Source: Bog-532 sp963732345 (GTDB lineage Bacteria; Actinomycetota; Actinomycetes; Streptosporangiales; Streptosporangiaceae). Taken from it: DNA of 64,000 bases. Location: positions 310,001 through 374,000 of the forward strand of contig CAVSZI010000009.1 of assembly GCA_963732345.1 (NCBI GenBank), read 5' to 3'. Position numbers and translations under genes: made by a program. The stretch's first letter is position 1; every line of letters begins with the position of its first letter. Below the pieces are notes generated by a model. It was given only the letters and a program-made list of their open reading frames with translations, did no database searches and was not told where the DNA came from. This document shows, in pieces, positions 1 to 10,027 of this stretch.

Positions 1-44
1 ACGCCCGAGACGGTGGCCCCGCTGCGGCGAAAACAATGAGCGGC

Positions 45-581
45 TTAACGCTTCCCCGCGGCTGAAGGCCGGGGGATTTCTGGCTCGGACCGCACACCGC
101 CCGCGACCGGAAGGAGGCCAGAAGCATGTCTTACGTCGTCGGCACCAGCATGGCCGCGTTCTGCCATGGCCAGGATCGTCCTGGCGGCGTTCCGGTCCCG
201 GTCGGCGGCATGGCCGCAGTCCGGGCACCGGAGGGTTCGTTCGGCGAGCGTGAGGCGGTCTTTGGCTCTTGTTCCGCACTCAGCGCACGTCATGGTGGTG
301 TAGGCGGGCCGAACGAGCACCACCTTCCGGTCCGCCCGCTTGCCACGCTCGATCAGTTCCCGCTTCGCCGCACCGATCGCAGCGTCCGCGGCTTTGCGCG
401 CCATCGTGGACTTGGCCAGGAACAGCGGCTTGAAGTCCTCCACGGCGATGGTCTGGTGGTGGTCCACGACCTGCCTGGCCCAGACGCGGGCGGCATGGGT
501 GTTCTGCCGGGCGGCCTTCTTGTGCAGCTTCGCCGCGTCCCGGCGGGCCCGCCGGTAGCCGTTCGCCACGCCCGTGGTCAC
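45..581 (-). pseudogene. tnpB: 5'-truncated TnpB (IS200/IS605-type) RNA-guided nuclease remnant
   Basis: The 178 residues match the C-terminal half of TnpB/OrfB proteins. The motif VEDFKPLF carries the middle RuvC acidic residue, the zinc ribbon reads CAECG...CPDCG, and the last RuvC Asp lies in DRDRNAA. A full TnpB is about 400 aa, so the N-terminal half with the first catalytic Asp is missing and the protein should be inactive. The cut falls at about 570-580, where the neighbouring acetolactate-synthase-like gene begins abruptly on the other strand. A right-end hairpin at 54-74 resembles that of the second TnpB at 24158-24177, so both belong to one element family. Confidence 0.85.
54..74 (-). 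repeat. IS200/IS605-type right-end hairpin (omega-RNA scaffold end)
   Basis: Read on the minus strand, a CCCCGG arm, a loop containing CTTCAG and a CGGGG arm follow the end of the truncated TnpB, with GTTAA shortly after at about 45-49. The same arrangement (CCCCGG, CTTCAG, CCGGGG, then GTCAA) lies behind the TnpB at 22945-24140. In this family the region doubles as the 3' end of the guide RNA. Confidence 0.6.
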
Positions 582-1851
582 CGTGGTCGGCGACCACGCG
601 ACCTACCACAAGCGCCTCGACGCACCGCTGGAGTCCGACATCGACGCGCTGGCCGGATCGGTGTCCGGCTGGGTGCGGCGTTCACTGCGCAGCGCGGACG
701 TGGCCGCCGACGCGGCCGAAGCCGCGGCGGCCGCCTCGACGGGCATGATCGCCACACTCATCCTGCCCGCCGACGTGTCCTGGTCCGAACCGGCCCAACC
801 GGCCCCGGCGCTGCCGGTCCGCCCGCCGTCGCCGGTACCGGAGGAAGTGATCGCCGGCGCCGCGAAGGCGTTGCGCAGCGGCCAGCCGTGCCTGATCCTG
901 CTGGGCGGGACCGCGGTGCGGCGGCCCGGACTCGAGGCGGCCAGCCGGATCGCCGGGGGTACCGGCGCGCAACTGCTGTGCGAGACGTTCCCGGCCCGGC
1001 TGGAGCGCGGCGCCGGCCTGCCGCCGGTTCCGCGGCTGGCGTACCTGGCCGAGATGGCGGCGGCACAGCTCGCGGGCACCCGGCACCTGATCCTGGCCGG
1101 GGCCCGGCCGCCCGTCTCCTTCTTCGCCTACCCGGGCCAGCCCAGCTCGCTGGTCCCCGCGGGCTGCGAGGTGCACACGCTGGCCGGCCGGGGCGAGGAC
1201 GGGCCGGGCGCGCTGGCCGCCCTCGCGGACCTGGTCGCGGCGGAGGCGGCGCCGCACGCCCAGCCGGCGGAACGGCCCGGACGAGGACCCGGACTGCCGG
1301 ACGGCGCCCTCACCGCGGAAAAGGCCTCAGCCGTGATCGGCGCCCTGCTGCCGGAGGGGGCGATCGTCAGCGACGAGTCGAACACGTCGGGCCTCGGACT
1401 GGGCCAGGCTACGGCCGGGGCCCCGGCGCACGATTGGCTCACGCTGACCGGCGGCGCGATCGGGCAGGGGCTCCCGCTGGCCGCCGGGGCCGCCATCGCG
1501 TGCCCGGACCGGCCCGTCATCGCGCTGGAAGCCGACGGCAGCGCCATGTACACGATCTCCGCGCTGTGGACCTACGCGCGGGAGGGTCTCGACGTCACCA
1601 CGGTCATCTTCAGCAACCGCTGCTACGCCATCCTGGCCATGGAGCTGGAACGCGTCGGCGCGGCGGGCTCGGCCGGGGAGGCCGCGCGCAGGCTGCTGGA
1701 CCTGTCCCGGCCCACGCTGGACTTCACCGCCCTGGCGGCCGGCCTGGGTGTGCCCGCGACCCGGGCCACCACCGCGGGTGAGCTCGCCGCCGGGCTGCGG
1801 CAGGCCCTGGCCGAGCCGGGCCCCCACCTCATCGAGGCTGCGCTGCCCTGA
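574..1851 (+). pseudogene. N-terminally truncated acetolactate-synthase-large-subunit-like TPP enzyme
   Basis: The 425 residues cover the end of the PYR domain, the central domain and the PP domain of a thiamine-diphosphate enzyme of the acetolactate synthase/IlvX-like group. The cofactor motif is visible as EADGSAMY followed about 20 residues later by FSNR. Related proteins are about 515-550 aa. Here the homology begins in mid-protein (VVGDHATYH), so about 100 N-terminal residues, including the usual catalytic Glu region, are missing. The GTG at 574 is only the first start codon after the break with the TnpB remnant. A 17-bp tandem repeat runs across the stop codon. The protein is probably non-functional. 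Confidence 0.75.
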
Positions 1852-1904
1852 CCGTTGTGCTGCCCTGACCGTTGTGCTGCCCTGACCGTTGTGCTGCCCT
1901 GACC
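1842..1904. repeat. 17-bp tandem repeat across a stop codon, about 3.7 copies
   Basis: The unit GCTGCCCTGACCGTTGT is repeated at 1842, 1859 and 1876, with a partial fourth copy to 1904. The TGA inside the first copy is the stop codon of the upstream TPP enzyme, so the 3' end of that gene was the duplicated segment. Confidence 0.95.
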
Positions 1905-1934
1905 ACCGGGCGCCCTACCGGGCAGGATGGGGCC

Positions 1935-3071
1935 ATGGACGTGGAGGATTTCCTGGCCGCAGCGAGTGAGCTGCTCGCGGTGCCGTCGACGGCGGACCGG
2001 CCCGCGGAACTGGAGCGGGCGCTCGGCTACGTGCTCGATTTCGTCGGGACCGGGTTCACGGTGGAGCGATTCACCTCGGCCGGCAAGCCGAGCGCGCTGG
2101 TGTACCCCGAGGGGCATGATGCTCCCGAACGGCCCCGCTTCCGGGTCATCCTCAACGCGCACCTGGACGTCGTGCCGGCTCCGCCGGAGCAGTTCCGGCC
2201 ACGCCGCGACGGGATGCGGCTGTACGCGCGCGGCGCGCAGGACATGAAGGTGTCGGCGCTGGCCGAAGCGCTGGCCTTCCGTGAGCTGGCCGGCTCGGTG
2301 GGATACCCGCTCGCGCTGCAGCTCGTCACGGACGAGGAGGTGGGCGGGCGGAACGGGACGCGGTACCAGATCGAGCGCGGCGTCCGCGGCGAGTTCGTCG
2401 TCATCGGTGAGACCAGCGGCCTGCGGATCGTCACCGAGTCCAAGGGCATGCTCGGCGTCACGCTGCGGGCCAGCGGCCGTGGTGCGCACAGTGCCTACCA
2501 GTGGCTGGGTGACAACGCCCTGGTCAAGCTGAACCGCAGCGTGCATAACGTGCTAGCCCGCTATCCCGTCGCGACCGAGGAGGCGTGGCGGACCACGGTG
2601 AACGTGGCGCGGGTGCACACCCCGAACCAGGCCCGCAACCAGATCCCGGCGGAGGCCGAGGCGTGGCTGGACATCCGCTTCCCGCCCGAGGACACCGACC
2701 TGGGCGGGAAGACGGACGCGGAGATCGCCGCGTACCTGCAGAGCTTCTGCGAGCCGGGGGTCACGGCCGTCGTCGACCACCTGGACGCACCGCAGAACGC
2801 CGACCGCGGCCGGCCCGAGATCGCCCGGCTGGCGGAGGCGGCGCGCGCCCAGGGCTACCGGCCGGACTTCCTGCGCAAGCACGGGACCGGCGACGGGCGC
2901 TTCTACGGGGAAGCCGGCGTGACGGCAGTGGCGTTCGGCGTGGGCGGGCACGGCCAGCACGGGGCCGACGAGTACGCCGACATCACCACGATCGCGCCAT
3001 ACTACCGGGCGCTGACGCAGTTCCTTCAGGGCCCCGGGGCCGGCGAGGCGGACGGGGGGCCCCGGGGTTAG
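1935..3071 (+). CDS. M20-family metallopeptidase
   Basis: A 378-residue cytoplasmic zinc hydrolase of the M20/M25/M40 family (ArgE/DapE/carboxypeptidase type). Metal ligands and catalytic residues appear in order: H76 in NAHLDVV, D in GAQDMK, the EE pair in TDEEVGG, GETSG, and a late His in RKHGTGDGRF. A dimerisation segment sits between the two halves. The ATG at 1935 is preferred over upstream starts because MDVEDFLAAASELLAVPS aligns with the family N-terminus; the frame is open upstream through the repeat. The substrate (peptide or acylated amino acid) cannot be deduced. It stands alone between the truncated TPP enzyme and the helicase. Confidence 0.88.
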   Translation: MDVEDFLAAASELLAVPSTADRPAELERALGYVLDFVGTGFTVERFTSAGKPSALVYPEGHDAPERPRFRVILNAHLDVVPAPPEQFRPRRDGMRLYARGAQDMKVSALAEALAFRELAGSVGYPLALQLVTDEEVGGRNGTRYQIERGVRGEFVVIGETSGLRIVTESKGMLGVTLRASGRGAHSAYQWLGDNALVKLNRSVHNVLARYPVATEEAWRTTVNVARVHTPNQARNQIPAEAEAWLDIRFPPEDTDLGGKTDAEIAAYLQSFCEPGVTAVVDHLDAPQNADRGRPEIARLAEAARAQGYRPDFLRKHGTGDGRFYGEAGVTAVAFGVGGHGQHGADEYADITTIAPYYRALTQFLQGPGAGEADGGPRG

Positions 3072-3292
3072 CGCCGGGCAGAGACACGGACTCGATGGCC
3101 GCGCTGACAGCCGCGGCCCGCCGGTCATCCCACTCGGCCGGCGGGCCGGATTGCTTAGCGGGGCTTAGGAATTCTGCGGCCGCTCCTGACGTTGCGGTGA
3201 GGCTGGGCGCGGTGACCCGCTGCTAAGGTCGCCGGGGCACGCCACGACTAAAACGCGGACCAGAACCCGGACCGGAACGGAGGGAGGAACGG

Positions 3293-5791
3293 ATGACGCT
3301 GCTTGACGCGCTGCCCGCGACGCCGGATCCGGACGCCGTGTTCGGCGCCTTCGCGGACTGGGCGAGGCGGCAGGGGCTGAGCCTGTATCCGCACCAGGAA
3401 GAGGCGCTGATCGAGATCGTGTCGGGGTCGAACGTGATCCTGAGTACCCCGACCGGGTCCGGTAAGAGCCTCGTGGCCGCCGGGGCCCACCTGGCGGCGC
3501 TCGCCACCGGGCAGCGCACCTTCTACACCGCCCCGATCAAGGCCCTGGTCTCGGAGAAGTTCTTCGCGCTGTGCGAGACGTTCGGGCCGGCCAGCGTCGG
3601 CATGATGACCGGGGACGCGAGCGTCAACGCGTCGGCACCGATCATCTGCTGCACCGCGGAGATCCTGGCCAACATCGCGCTGCGGGACGGGGCGGACGCC
3701 GACGTTGGCCAGGTCGTGATGGATGAGTTCCACTTCTACGCCGACCCGGAGCGGGGCTGGGCGTGGCAGGTGCCGCTGATCGAGCTGCCGCACGCCCAGT
3801 TCCTGCTGATGTCGGCGACCCTGGGCGACGTCAGCTTCTTCGAAAAGGACCTGACCCGCCGGACCGGCCGCAGCACCGCAGTGGTCCGTTCGGACGCGCG
3901 GCCGGTCCCGCTGAACTTCCGCTACGTGACGACGCCGCTGCACGAGACGCTCCGGGAACTGCTCGAGACACACGAGGCCCCGGTCTACGTGGTGCACTTC
4001 ACCCAGGCCGCCGCGCTGGAGCAGGCCCAGGCGCTGATGAGCATCAACGTCTGCACCCGCGCGGAAAAGGACGCCATCGCCGAGACGATCGGCCATTTCC
4101 GGTTCACGGCCGGCTTCGGGAAGACGCTGTCCCGGCTGGTCCGGCACGGCATCGGGGTGCACCACGCTGGCATGCTGCCCAAGTACCGGCGGCTGGTCGA
4201 GACGCTGGCGCAGGCCGGCCAGCTCAAGGTGATCTGCGGGACCGACACGCTCGGGGTCGGCATCAACGTGCCGATCCGGACCGTGCTGTTCACCGCGCTG
4301 TCCAAGTACGACGGGTCGAAGACGCGTCTGTTGCAGGCGCGGGAGTTCCACCAGATCGCCGGGCGGGCCGGGCGGGCCGGGTACGACACGGTCGGGACGG
4401 TCGTGGTGCAGGCCCCGGAGCACGTGGTCGAGAACACCCTGGCGCTGGCCAGGGCGGGCGACGACCCCAAGAAACGGCGCAAGGTCGTGCGCAGGAAGCC
4501 ACCCGAGGGGTTCGTCTCGTGGGGCCAGCCCACCTTCGAGCGGCTGGTCGCGGCCGAGCCCGAGCCGCTGAAGTCCCGGTTCGCGGTCAGCCACGCCATG
4601 CTGCTGAACGTCCTGAACAGGCCGGGCGACGCGTTCGCCGCGATGAAGCATCTGCTGACCGACAACCACGAGGACCGCGCGGCGCAGCGCGCGCACATCC
4701 ACCGGGCGATCCAGATCTACCGGGCGCTGCTGGCCGGCGGCGTGGTCGAGCGGCTGGACGAGCCCGACGAGCGGGGCCGGCGGGCACGGCTGACCGTGGA
4801 CCTGCAGTTCGACTTCGCGCTCAACCAGCCGCTGTCGCCGTTCGCGCTGGCGGCGCTGGAGCTGCTGGACCGGGAGTCCCCCGCGTACCCGCTGGACGTG
4901 CTCTCGGTCATCGAGTCGACGCTGGACAATCCGCGCCAGGTGCTGTCCGCGCAGCAGTTCCGGGCCCGCGGCGAGGCGGTTGCGCAGATGAAGGCGGACG
5001 GCGTCGACTACGAGACCCGGATGGACCTGCTGGATTCGGTGACGTACCCGAAGCCGCTGGAGGACCTGCTCGAGGCCGCGTACGACATCTACCGGCGCGG
5101 CCACCCGTGGGTCGCCGACCACGAGCTCGCGCCCAAGTCGGTGGTCCGCGACATGTTCGAGCGGTCCATGACGTTCACCGAATACATCGGGTTCTACGGG
5201 CTGTCCCGCTCGGAAGGGCTGGTGCTCCGGTACCTGGCCGACGCGTACAAGGCGCTGCGGCAGACGGTGCCGGAGGACGGCAAGACCGAGGAGCTCATCG
5301 ACCTGATCGAGTGGCTCGGCGAAATGGTCCGCCAGGTCGACTCCAGCCTCATCGACGAATGGGAAAGGCTGCGCAACCCGGACCCCGCCGAGGTGGTCGC
5401 GACCGCGTCGCGGCCGGTGTCGGTGACCGGGAACATCCGGGCCTTCCGGGTGCTGGTACGGAACGCGCTGTTCCGCCGGGTCACGCTGGCGGCGCTGGGG
5501 CGGTACGAGGAGCTCGGCGAGCTGGACGCCGATTCCGGCTGGGACGCCGACGCGTGGGGCGACGTGCTGGACGCCTACTTCGCACAGCACGACGAGATCG
5601 GCACCGGGCCGGACGCGCGCGGGCCGGGGCTGCTGATCCTCGACGAGGGCGCGTCTCGCTGGACCGTCCGGCAGATCTTCGACGACCCGGCCGGGGACCA
5701 CGACTGGGGCATCAGCGCGGAGGTCAACCTGGCCGCCTCGGACGAGGCCGGCACGGCCGTGCTGCGGATCACCAACGTCGGCCAGCTATAG
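3293..5791 (+). CDS. DEAD/DEAH-box helicase with DUF3516 C-terminal domain
   Basis: An 832-residue Ski2-like superfamily 2 helicase. Visible motifs are Walker A TGSGKS (residues 54-59), DEFH (144-147) in place of DExH, SAT (174-176) and QIAGRAGRAG near residue 354. The C-terminal 400 residues match DUF3516, an actinobacterial domain attached to such helicases. A strong ribosome binding site (GGAGGGAGG) precedes the ATG. An RNA-remodelling or decay role is inferred from the Ski2 relationship, and the exact substrate is unknown. It is a single-gene unit followed by a 69-bp gap. Confidence 0.9.
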   Translation: MTLLDALPATPDPDAVFGAFADWARRQGLSLYPHQEEALIEIVSGSNVILSTPTGSGKSLVAAGAHLAALATGQRTFYTAPIKALVSEKFFALCETFGPASVGMMTGDASVNASAPIICCTAEILANIALRDGADADVGQVVMDEFHFYADPERGWAWQVPLIELPHAQFLLMSATLGDVSFFEKDLTRRTGRSTAVVRSDARPVPLNFRYVTTPLHETLRELLETHEAPVYVVHFTQAAALEQAQALMSINVCTRAEKDAIAETIGHFRFTAGFGKTLSRLVRHGIGVHHAGMLPKYRRLVETLAQAGQLKVICGTDTLGVGINVPIRTVLFTALSKYDGSKTRLLQAREFHQIAGRAGRAGYDTVGTVVVQAPEHVVENTLALARAGDDPKKRRKVVRRKPPEGFVSWGQPTFERLVAAEPEPLKSRFAVSHAMLLNVLNRPGDAFAAMKHLLTDNHEDRAAQRAHIHRAIQIYRALLAGGVVERLDEPDERGRRARLTVDLQFDFALNQPLSPFALAALELLDRESPAYPLDVLSVIESTLDNPRQVLSAQQFRARGEAVAQMKADGVDYETRMDLLDSVTYPKPLEDLLEAAYDIYRRGHPWVADHELAPKSVVRDMFERSMTFTEYIGFYGLSRSEGLVLRYLADAYKALRQTVPEDGKTEELIDLIEWLGEMVRQVDSSLIDEWERLRNPDPAEVVATASRPVSVTGNIRAFRVLVRNALFRRVTLAALGRYEELGELDADSGWDADAWGDVLDAYFAQHDEIGTGPDARGPGLLILDEGASRWTVRQIFDDPAGDHDWGISAEVNLAASDEAGTAVLRITNVGQL

Positions 5792-5860
5792 CGGGCGCCA
5801 AGGGCCGGCCGGGCCAGTGTTCGCCCGGCGGGGCTGTGGGCGGTTGCGTAACCTCTGGGC

Positions 5861-7747
5861 ATGGGCAGTCTCAGGCGGCCAGGCCGGTTCGCCGGCGCCC
5901 GCGTATTGGCCGGGGTGGCTGTGGTTCTGGCCGGGGCGCTGCTCAGCGCGTGCAGTTCGGGGCCCGGGCCGCAGACAACGGCCACGGCCTACCTGGCCGC
6001 GTGGAGCAAGCAGGACTGGACGGCCATGCGGCAGCTCGCGGCCAGCCCGCCGGCCGACTTCGTAACGGTCAACACGGCGGCGTTCACCGACCTGCACGTC
6101 AGCAAGGCCAGCTTCAGCGCGGGCACGCCGAAGATCAGCGGAGCTTCGGCCACCGAACCGGTCACCGAACGGCTCGACCTCACCGGCCTCGGCACCATCA
6201 CGATCAGGCCGACGCTGCACCTGCTCCAGCGCTCCGGGCACTGGCTGGTCGACTGGTCCCCGGCCACGATCGCCCCGTCGCTGCGGGCCGGCGACGAGCT
6301 CACGGTGACCACGACCTGGCCGGCGCGCGCGGCGATCGTGGGCGCGGGCGGCGTGCCGCTGACCGCCCGGGCCCAGCAGGTCACGATCGGCGTCGAGGGG
6401 AGCCTGGTCAAGGACGCTACCTCGGTGACGTCGGCCCTGGTCGCCGCAGGCGCGACGGCGCAGGAGGCCAGCACCGCGATCACCGCCGCGAAGGCTCACC
6501 CGACGCTCTTCGAGCCGGTCTTCACCGTGCCGCAGGCGCGCTTCGAGCAGCTCAAGCCGACCCTCTACCCGCTCCCGGGCACCGTGTTCGAGTCATCCAC
6601 CACGCCGCAGGCGACCACGCCGGGGCTCACCGCAGGAGTGGTCGGCAGGGTCGGGCCGATCACCGCCCAGGAACTTCAGTCGCTCGGCGCCGCCTACAGC
6701 GCGCAGAGCGTCGTCGGTCAGAGCGGGCTGGAGGCGGCCAACGAGCGCCAGCTGGCCGGCTCGCCCGGCGTGACCGTCGCGGTGGTCTCAGCCAAGGGCG
6801 CGCGCGTGGCGACGCTCGCCACGCTGGCGGGGCACGCCGGGACGGCCGTGCAGACCACGATCGATCCGAACGTGCAGCGGGCGGCGGAGTCGGCCCTGTC
6901 CGGTGAGAAGAAGACCGCCGCGCTGGTCGCCGTCAACGCGCAGACCGGCGGGGTGCTGGCCGCGGCCAACGCCAACTCCGGTCAGTTCGACGGGGCCCTC
7001 GACGGCGCCTATCCCCCGGGCTCCACGTTCAAGGTGCTCACCTCCACCGCGCTGATCAACCACGGGCTCTCACCCTCGTCGGCGGCCAGCTGCCCGGCGA
7101 CGGCGACGGCCGGCGGCGAGGTGTTCCACAATGCCGAGGGCGAGGGGCAGGTCAGCGACCTGCTGCAGGCGTTCGCCGAGTCGTGCAACACCGCCTTCAT
7201 CGGGCTGGCCACGGCGCACCTCACGCCGCCGGACTTCCCGTCCACCGCGGCGCTGTTCCGGCTGGGCAAGGCGCCGCAGATGGGGCTGGCCGCGTACGCC
7301 GGATCGGTGCCCACGCCGTCGGACCAGGCCGACCTGGCCGCCACGTCGATCGGGCAGGGCCGGGTGCTGGCCTCGCCGCTGAACATGGCGATGGTCGCCG
7401 CCGCGGTTGACGCCGGGACCGTGCGCGCCCCGCGCCTGGCGGTGGGCGCACCGGACGACACCGCGGCCACCCAGCGGCTGCCGGCCGCGGTGGTCAGCGA
7501 CCTGCACCAGATGATGGCGCAGGTCGTCGCGTCCGGCACCGCGGCGGGGCAGGGCCTGCCGGCCGGGACGTTCGGCAAGACGGGGACGGCCGAGTACGGG
7601 AGCGGGACGCCGCTGAAGACCGACGCCTGGCTGGTCGGGTTCAAGGGGAACATCGCGTTCGCGGTGCTGGTGGTCGACTCGGGTGGCGACGGCGGTCCCA
7701 CCTGCGGGCCGATCGCCGCCAAGTTCCTGCGCGCCGCCGGGGCGTAG
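5861..7747 (+). CDS. Penicillin-binding transpeptidase with MecA_N/NTF2-like domain
   Basis: A 628-residue cell-wall DD-transpeptidase. A signal segment ending in LLSAC (C at about residue 31) suggests a lipoprotein. Then come an NTF2-like MecA_N domain (TTATAYLAAWSKQDW), a PBP dimerisation region and a transpeptidase domain. The active-site triad of motifs is intact: S388-x-x-K391 (PGSTFK), S441-C-N and K573-T-G. It should crosslink peptidoglycan outside the membrane. The MecA_N class includes low-affinity PBPs, so reduced beta-lactam binding is possible but untested. The gene is monocistronic, with only a weak Shine-Dalgarno sequence. Confidence 0.9.
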   Translation: MGSLRRPGRFAGARVLAGVAVVLAGALLSACSSGPGPQTTATAYLAAWSKQDWTAMRQLAASPPADFVTVNTAAFTDLHVSKASFSAGTPKISGASATEPVTERLDLTGLGTITIRPTLHLLQRSGHWLVDWSPATIAPSLRAGDELTVTTTWPARAAIVGAGGVPLTARAQQVTIGVEGSLVKDATSVTSALVAAGATAQEASTAITAAKAHPTLFEPVFTVPQARFEQLKPTLYPLPGTVFESSTTPQATTPGLTAGVVGRVGPITAQELQSLGAAYSAQSVVGQSGLEAANERQLAGSPGVTVAVVSAKGARVATLATLAGHAGTAVQTTIDPNVQRAAESALSGEKKTAALVAVNAQTGGVLAAANANSGQFDGALDGAYPPGSTFKVLTSTALINHGLSPSSAASCPATATAGGEVFHNAEGEGQVSDLLQAFAESCNTAFIGLATAHLTPPDFPSTAALFRLGKAPQMGLAAYAGSVPTPSDQADLAATSIGQGRVLASPLNMAMVAAAVDAGTVRAPRLAVGAPDDTAATQRLPAAVVSDLHQMMAQVVASGTAAGQGLPAGTFGKTGTAEYGSGTPLKTDAWLVGFKGNIAFAVLVVDSGGDGGPTCGPIAAKFLRAAGA

Positions 7748-7761
7748 GGCACACGGCGCTA

Positions 7762-8005
7762 ATGCCTTACGGCACGCCGCCCGGTAGGCAGAACGGCACG
7801 TTGATCCCGGAGATCTGCTGGAAGATGAGAAGACGCACACGACGATCAGCGCTCGCCTGACGCCGGCGGTCCATGCGGTTTTCCGCCGCCGTGCCTGCTC
7901 CACCTGGGCGAGCTCGTCTGCGGCCTGCTTGGCTTGCCCTTCACTCACTTCCATGCCCAGCAGGCCGAATGCCTTCGCCGTGTCGGTGTAGCGCCCGTTC
8001 AGCAT
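7762..8005 (-). pseudogene. Remnant of an MFS sugar-porter gene
   Basis: On the minus strand the frame reads MLNGRYTDTAKAFGLLGMEV and continues to RRALIVVCVF, then after a one-base frameshift IFQQISGINVPF. The last piece matches the QQxxGIN motif of transmembrane helix 7 in MFS sugar porters, and the first matches their central cytoplasmic loop. Everything before and after this segment (about 80 of 450 residues) is missing. It lies between the converging PBP and UbiB-kinase genes and is not functional. Confidence 0.7.
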
Positions 8006-8022
8006 CAGCCACCGGGGCGTCT

Positions 8023-9978
8023 TCAGCTGGTGTCGGGCCGGAAGACGAGGACCAGGACGCGGACGGCCAGGATCGCGGCGATGACCAGCAGGCAGTACCC
8101 GAAGAAGGCGTACAGGGTCACGGTCGGGGTCACGTTCGGCCCGCCGTGCAGGCCGATCATCATTACGGCCATGATGCCGGCCGCGGCGGCCAGGAACGCG
8201 AGCAGCACCTGATGCAGCAGGCCGGTGACGTAACGGCGGTCGGACGCGTCGGCGAGGTGGCGGACGTTGACGCTGAGCCGCCCTGTCTCCAGCGCGCCAG
8301 CGATCCGGTCGATACGGCGCGGCAGGCGGCGCAGCATGGGCAGCAGCGACACCAGTTCGCCCATGGCTGTCTCCCGTAGCGTGTCCGGGCTGAGCTGCCC
8401 GGCAAGCTGCTCGGCGGCGAACCGGCGCGCCTCGGTCACGATGTCGAACCCGGGCGCGAGCTGGGTCAGCGTGCCCTCCATGGTGGCGAGCGAGCGGAAG
8501 ACGGCCGCGATCTCCGGCGGTACCGCCAGCCCGTGGTCGGCGATGATGCGGAACAGGTCGGTGAACATCCGCACGTCCGGGGTGATCCCGGCCGCGACGT
8601 GCCGGGCCGCGAACCGGCCCAGGGCCCGCTCCAGGCGCAGCTCGTCGAGCTCCTCGGGACGCTCCACGACATCCAGCAGCGCGTCGGCCAGCGCGGCGGG
8701 GTCGCCCCGGTCGAGGGCCAGCAGCAGGCGCTGCAGCGCGGCGCGCAGGCCGGAATCGATACGGCCGACCGAGCCGAAGTCAAGCAGGCCGAGTGTCCCG
8801 TCGGTGAGCAGCAGCACGTTACCCGGGTGCGGATCGGCGTGGAACGTCCCGTCCAGCAGGACCTGGCACAGCAGGGCGTCGAGCAGGCCGCGGGCGAGGG
8901 CGGCCCGCGCGTCGGCGGGCATGACCGCCGCGGCCAGCGGGCGCCCGTCGAGGAACTCCATGACGAGGACCTTTTCGCCGCACAGCGGCAGGTGCGGGAC
9001 CGGCACCCGGACGCTGGCGCTGCGCTTGGCCGCCGCGGCGGCCACCGCGATCATGTTGCGGGCCTCGATCCGCAGGTCGAGTTCCTCACGCAGCGCGTCG
9101 GCGAAACCGTGCGACAGTTCCACCGCGCCGACGGCCCGGCCCCAGTTCGTGCCGCGCTGCAGCCGGACCGCGAGCCGGACGATGATGTCCAGATCCCGGT
9201 CCACCACACCGCGCACGTCCGGCCGGCACACCTTGACGACCACCCTGTCTCCCGACGTGAGCGTGGCGGCGTGCACCTGGGCGATGGAGGCCGCGGCGAT
9301 CGGCTCGCGGTCGAAGGTGGCGAACACGCCGTCGGAGCCCAGCTCGGTCCGCAGGACGCTGGCGACCTGCGGCCAGGGCACCTGCGGGGCGTCGTCCTGC
9401 AGATGGCTCAGCTCGGCGATGAACTCGGGCGGGAGCAGGTCACGGCGGGTGGAGAGCACCTGGCCCAGTTTGACGAACGTGACCCCGCCGTCCTCCAGGG
9501 CCAGCCGGAGCGACCGGGCCAGCCGGGCCCGCCCCTCGGTCGTGGCCAGCTCCGACCGCCGCCCGCCGCGCAGGTAGGGCAGCAGCCCGCGGCGGACCAG
9601 GATCCGGCTGATCTGCGAGTAGCGGCGGGTCCGGCCCACCTGCCGGCGCAGGCCGCGCAGCACGTACAGCGGGCCGGGCAGCGAGCCGCTCGGCACCAGG
9701 GCCTCGGAGATGACCAGGAAGATCATCCCGACCAGCAGCGCGATGACCACGCCGAGGATCACGAACCACAACCCCGGCAGGACGCCGCTGCCCTTGGCGA
9801 CCGTGGGGCCGCCGATGGCCGTGATGATCGGTGACGCGACGAAGAAGGCGATGAGGCCGGCCAGCAGCGTCCGCAGCGTGGACAGGGACAGGCCCATCAG
9901 CCGTCGGACACCAAACGCGAACACGGTCACCGTCAGGGCGGTGCCGAGGGCGACGAGCGGGAAGTCCAGCGCGGTCAT
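8023..9978 (-). CDS. ABC1/UbiB-family atypical kinase (AarF-like), membrane-anchored
   Basis: A 651-residue UbiB-family protein kinase-like ATPase. N-terminal hydrophobic helices (about residues 5-95) precede the kinase domain. The family signature KxGQ is seen as FVKLGQVLSTRRDLLP, the Ala-rich nucleotide loop as IAAASIAQVHAA, then EELDL, HADPHPGN and LLDFGSVG. Two more transmembrane segments lie at the extreme C-terminus. UbiB proteins support isoprenoid-quinone or lipid metabolism; in actinobacteria the partner would be menaquinone-related lipid, but this is inference. Its start codon faces the next minus-strand gene (alcohol dehydrogenase) across about 50 bp. Confidence 0.88.
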   Translation of the reverse strand: MTALDFPLVALGTALTVTVFAFGVRRLMGLSLSTLRTLLAGLIAFFVASPIITAIGGPTVAKGSGVLPGLWFVILGVVIALLVGMIFLVISEALVPSGSLPGPLYVLRGLRRQVGRTRRYSQISRILVRRGLLPYLRGGRRSELATTEGRARLARSLRLALEDGGVTFVKLGQVLSTRRDLLPPEFIAELSHLQDDAPQVPWPQVASVLRTELGSDGVFATFDREPIAAASIAQVHAATLTSGDRVVVKVCRPDVRGVVDRDLDIIVRLAVRLQRGTNWGRAVGAVELSHGFADALREELDLRIEARNMIAVAAAAAKRSASVRVPVPHLPLCGEKVLVMEFLDGRPLAAAVMPADARAALARGLLDALLCQVLLDGTFHADPHPGNVLLLTDGTLGLLDFGSVGRIDSGLRAALQRLLLALDRGDPAALADALLDVVERPEELDELRLERALGRFAARHVAAGITPDVRMFTDLFRIIADHGLAVPPEIAAVFRSLATMEGTLTQLAPGFDIVTEARRFAAEQLAGQLSPDTLRETAMGELVSLLPMLRRLPRRIDRIAGALETGRLSVNVRHLADASDRRYVTGLLHQVLLAFLAAAAGIMAVMMIGLHGGPNVTPTVTLYAFFGYCLLVIAAILAVRVLVLVFRPDTS

Positions 9979-10027
9979 GGAGTGAGCGGAGCGGCAGAAG
10001 TGGTCATGGCGGGCGGGACGGCGGTGT

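Noticed and set aside
126..1781. Long open frame on the plus strand across the TnpB remnant and TPP enzyme
   Set aside because: It is antisense or out of frame to clear protein families and has Arg/Gly/Pro-rich shadow composition.
3248..5701. 817-codon open frame antisense to the DUF3516 helicase
   Set aside because: Composition is typical of the antisense of a high-GC gene; the sense frame has all helicase motifs.
3763..6906. 1,047-codon frame overlapping helicase and PBP genes
   Set aside because: Overlaps two well-supported genes in another phase and shows no domain.
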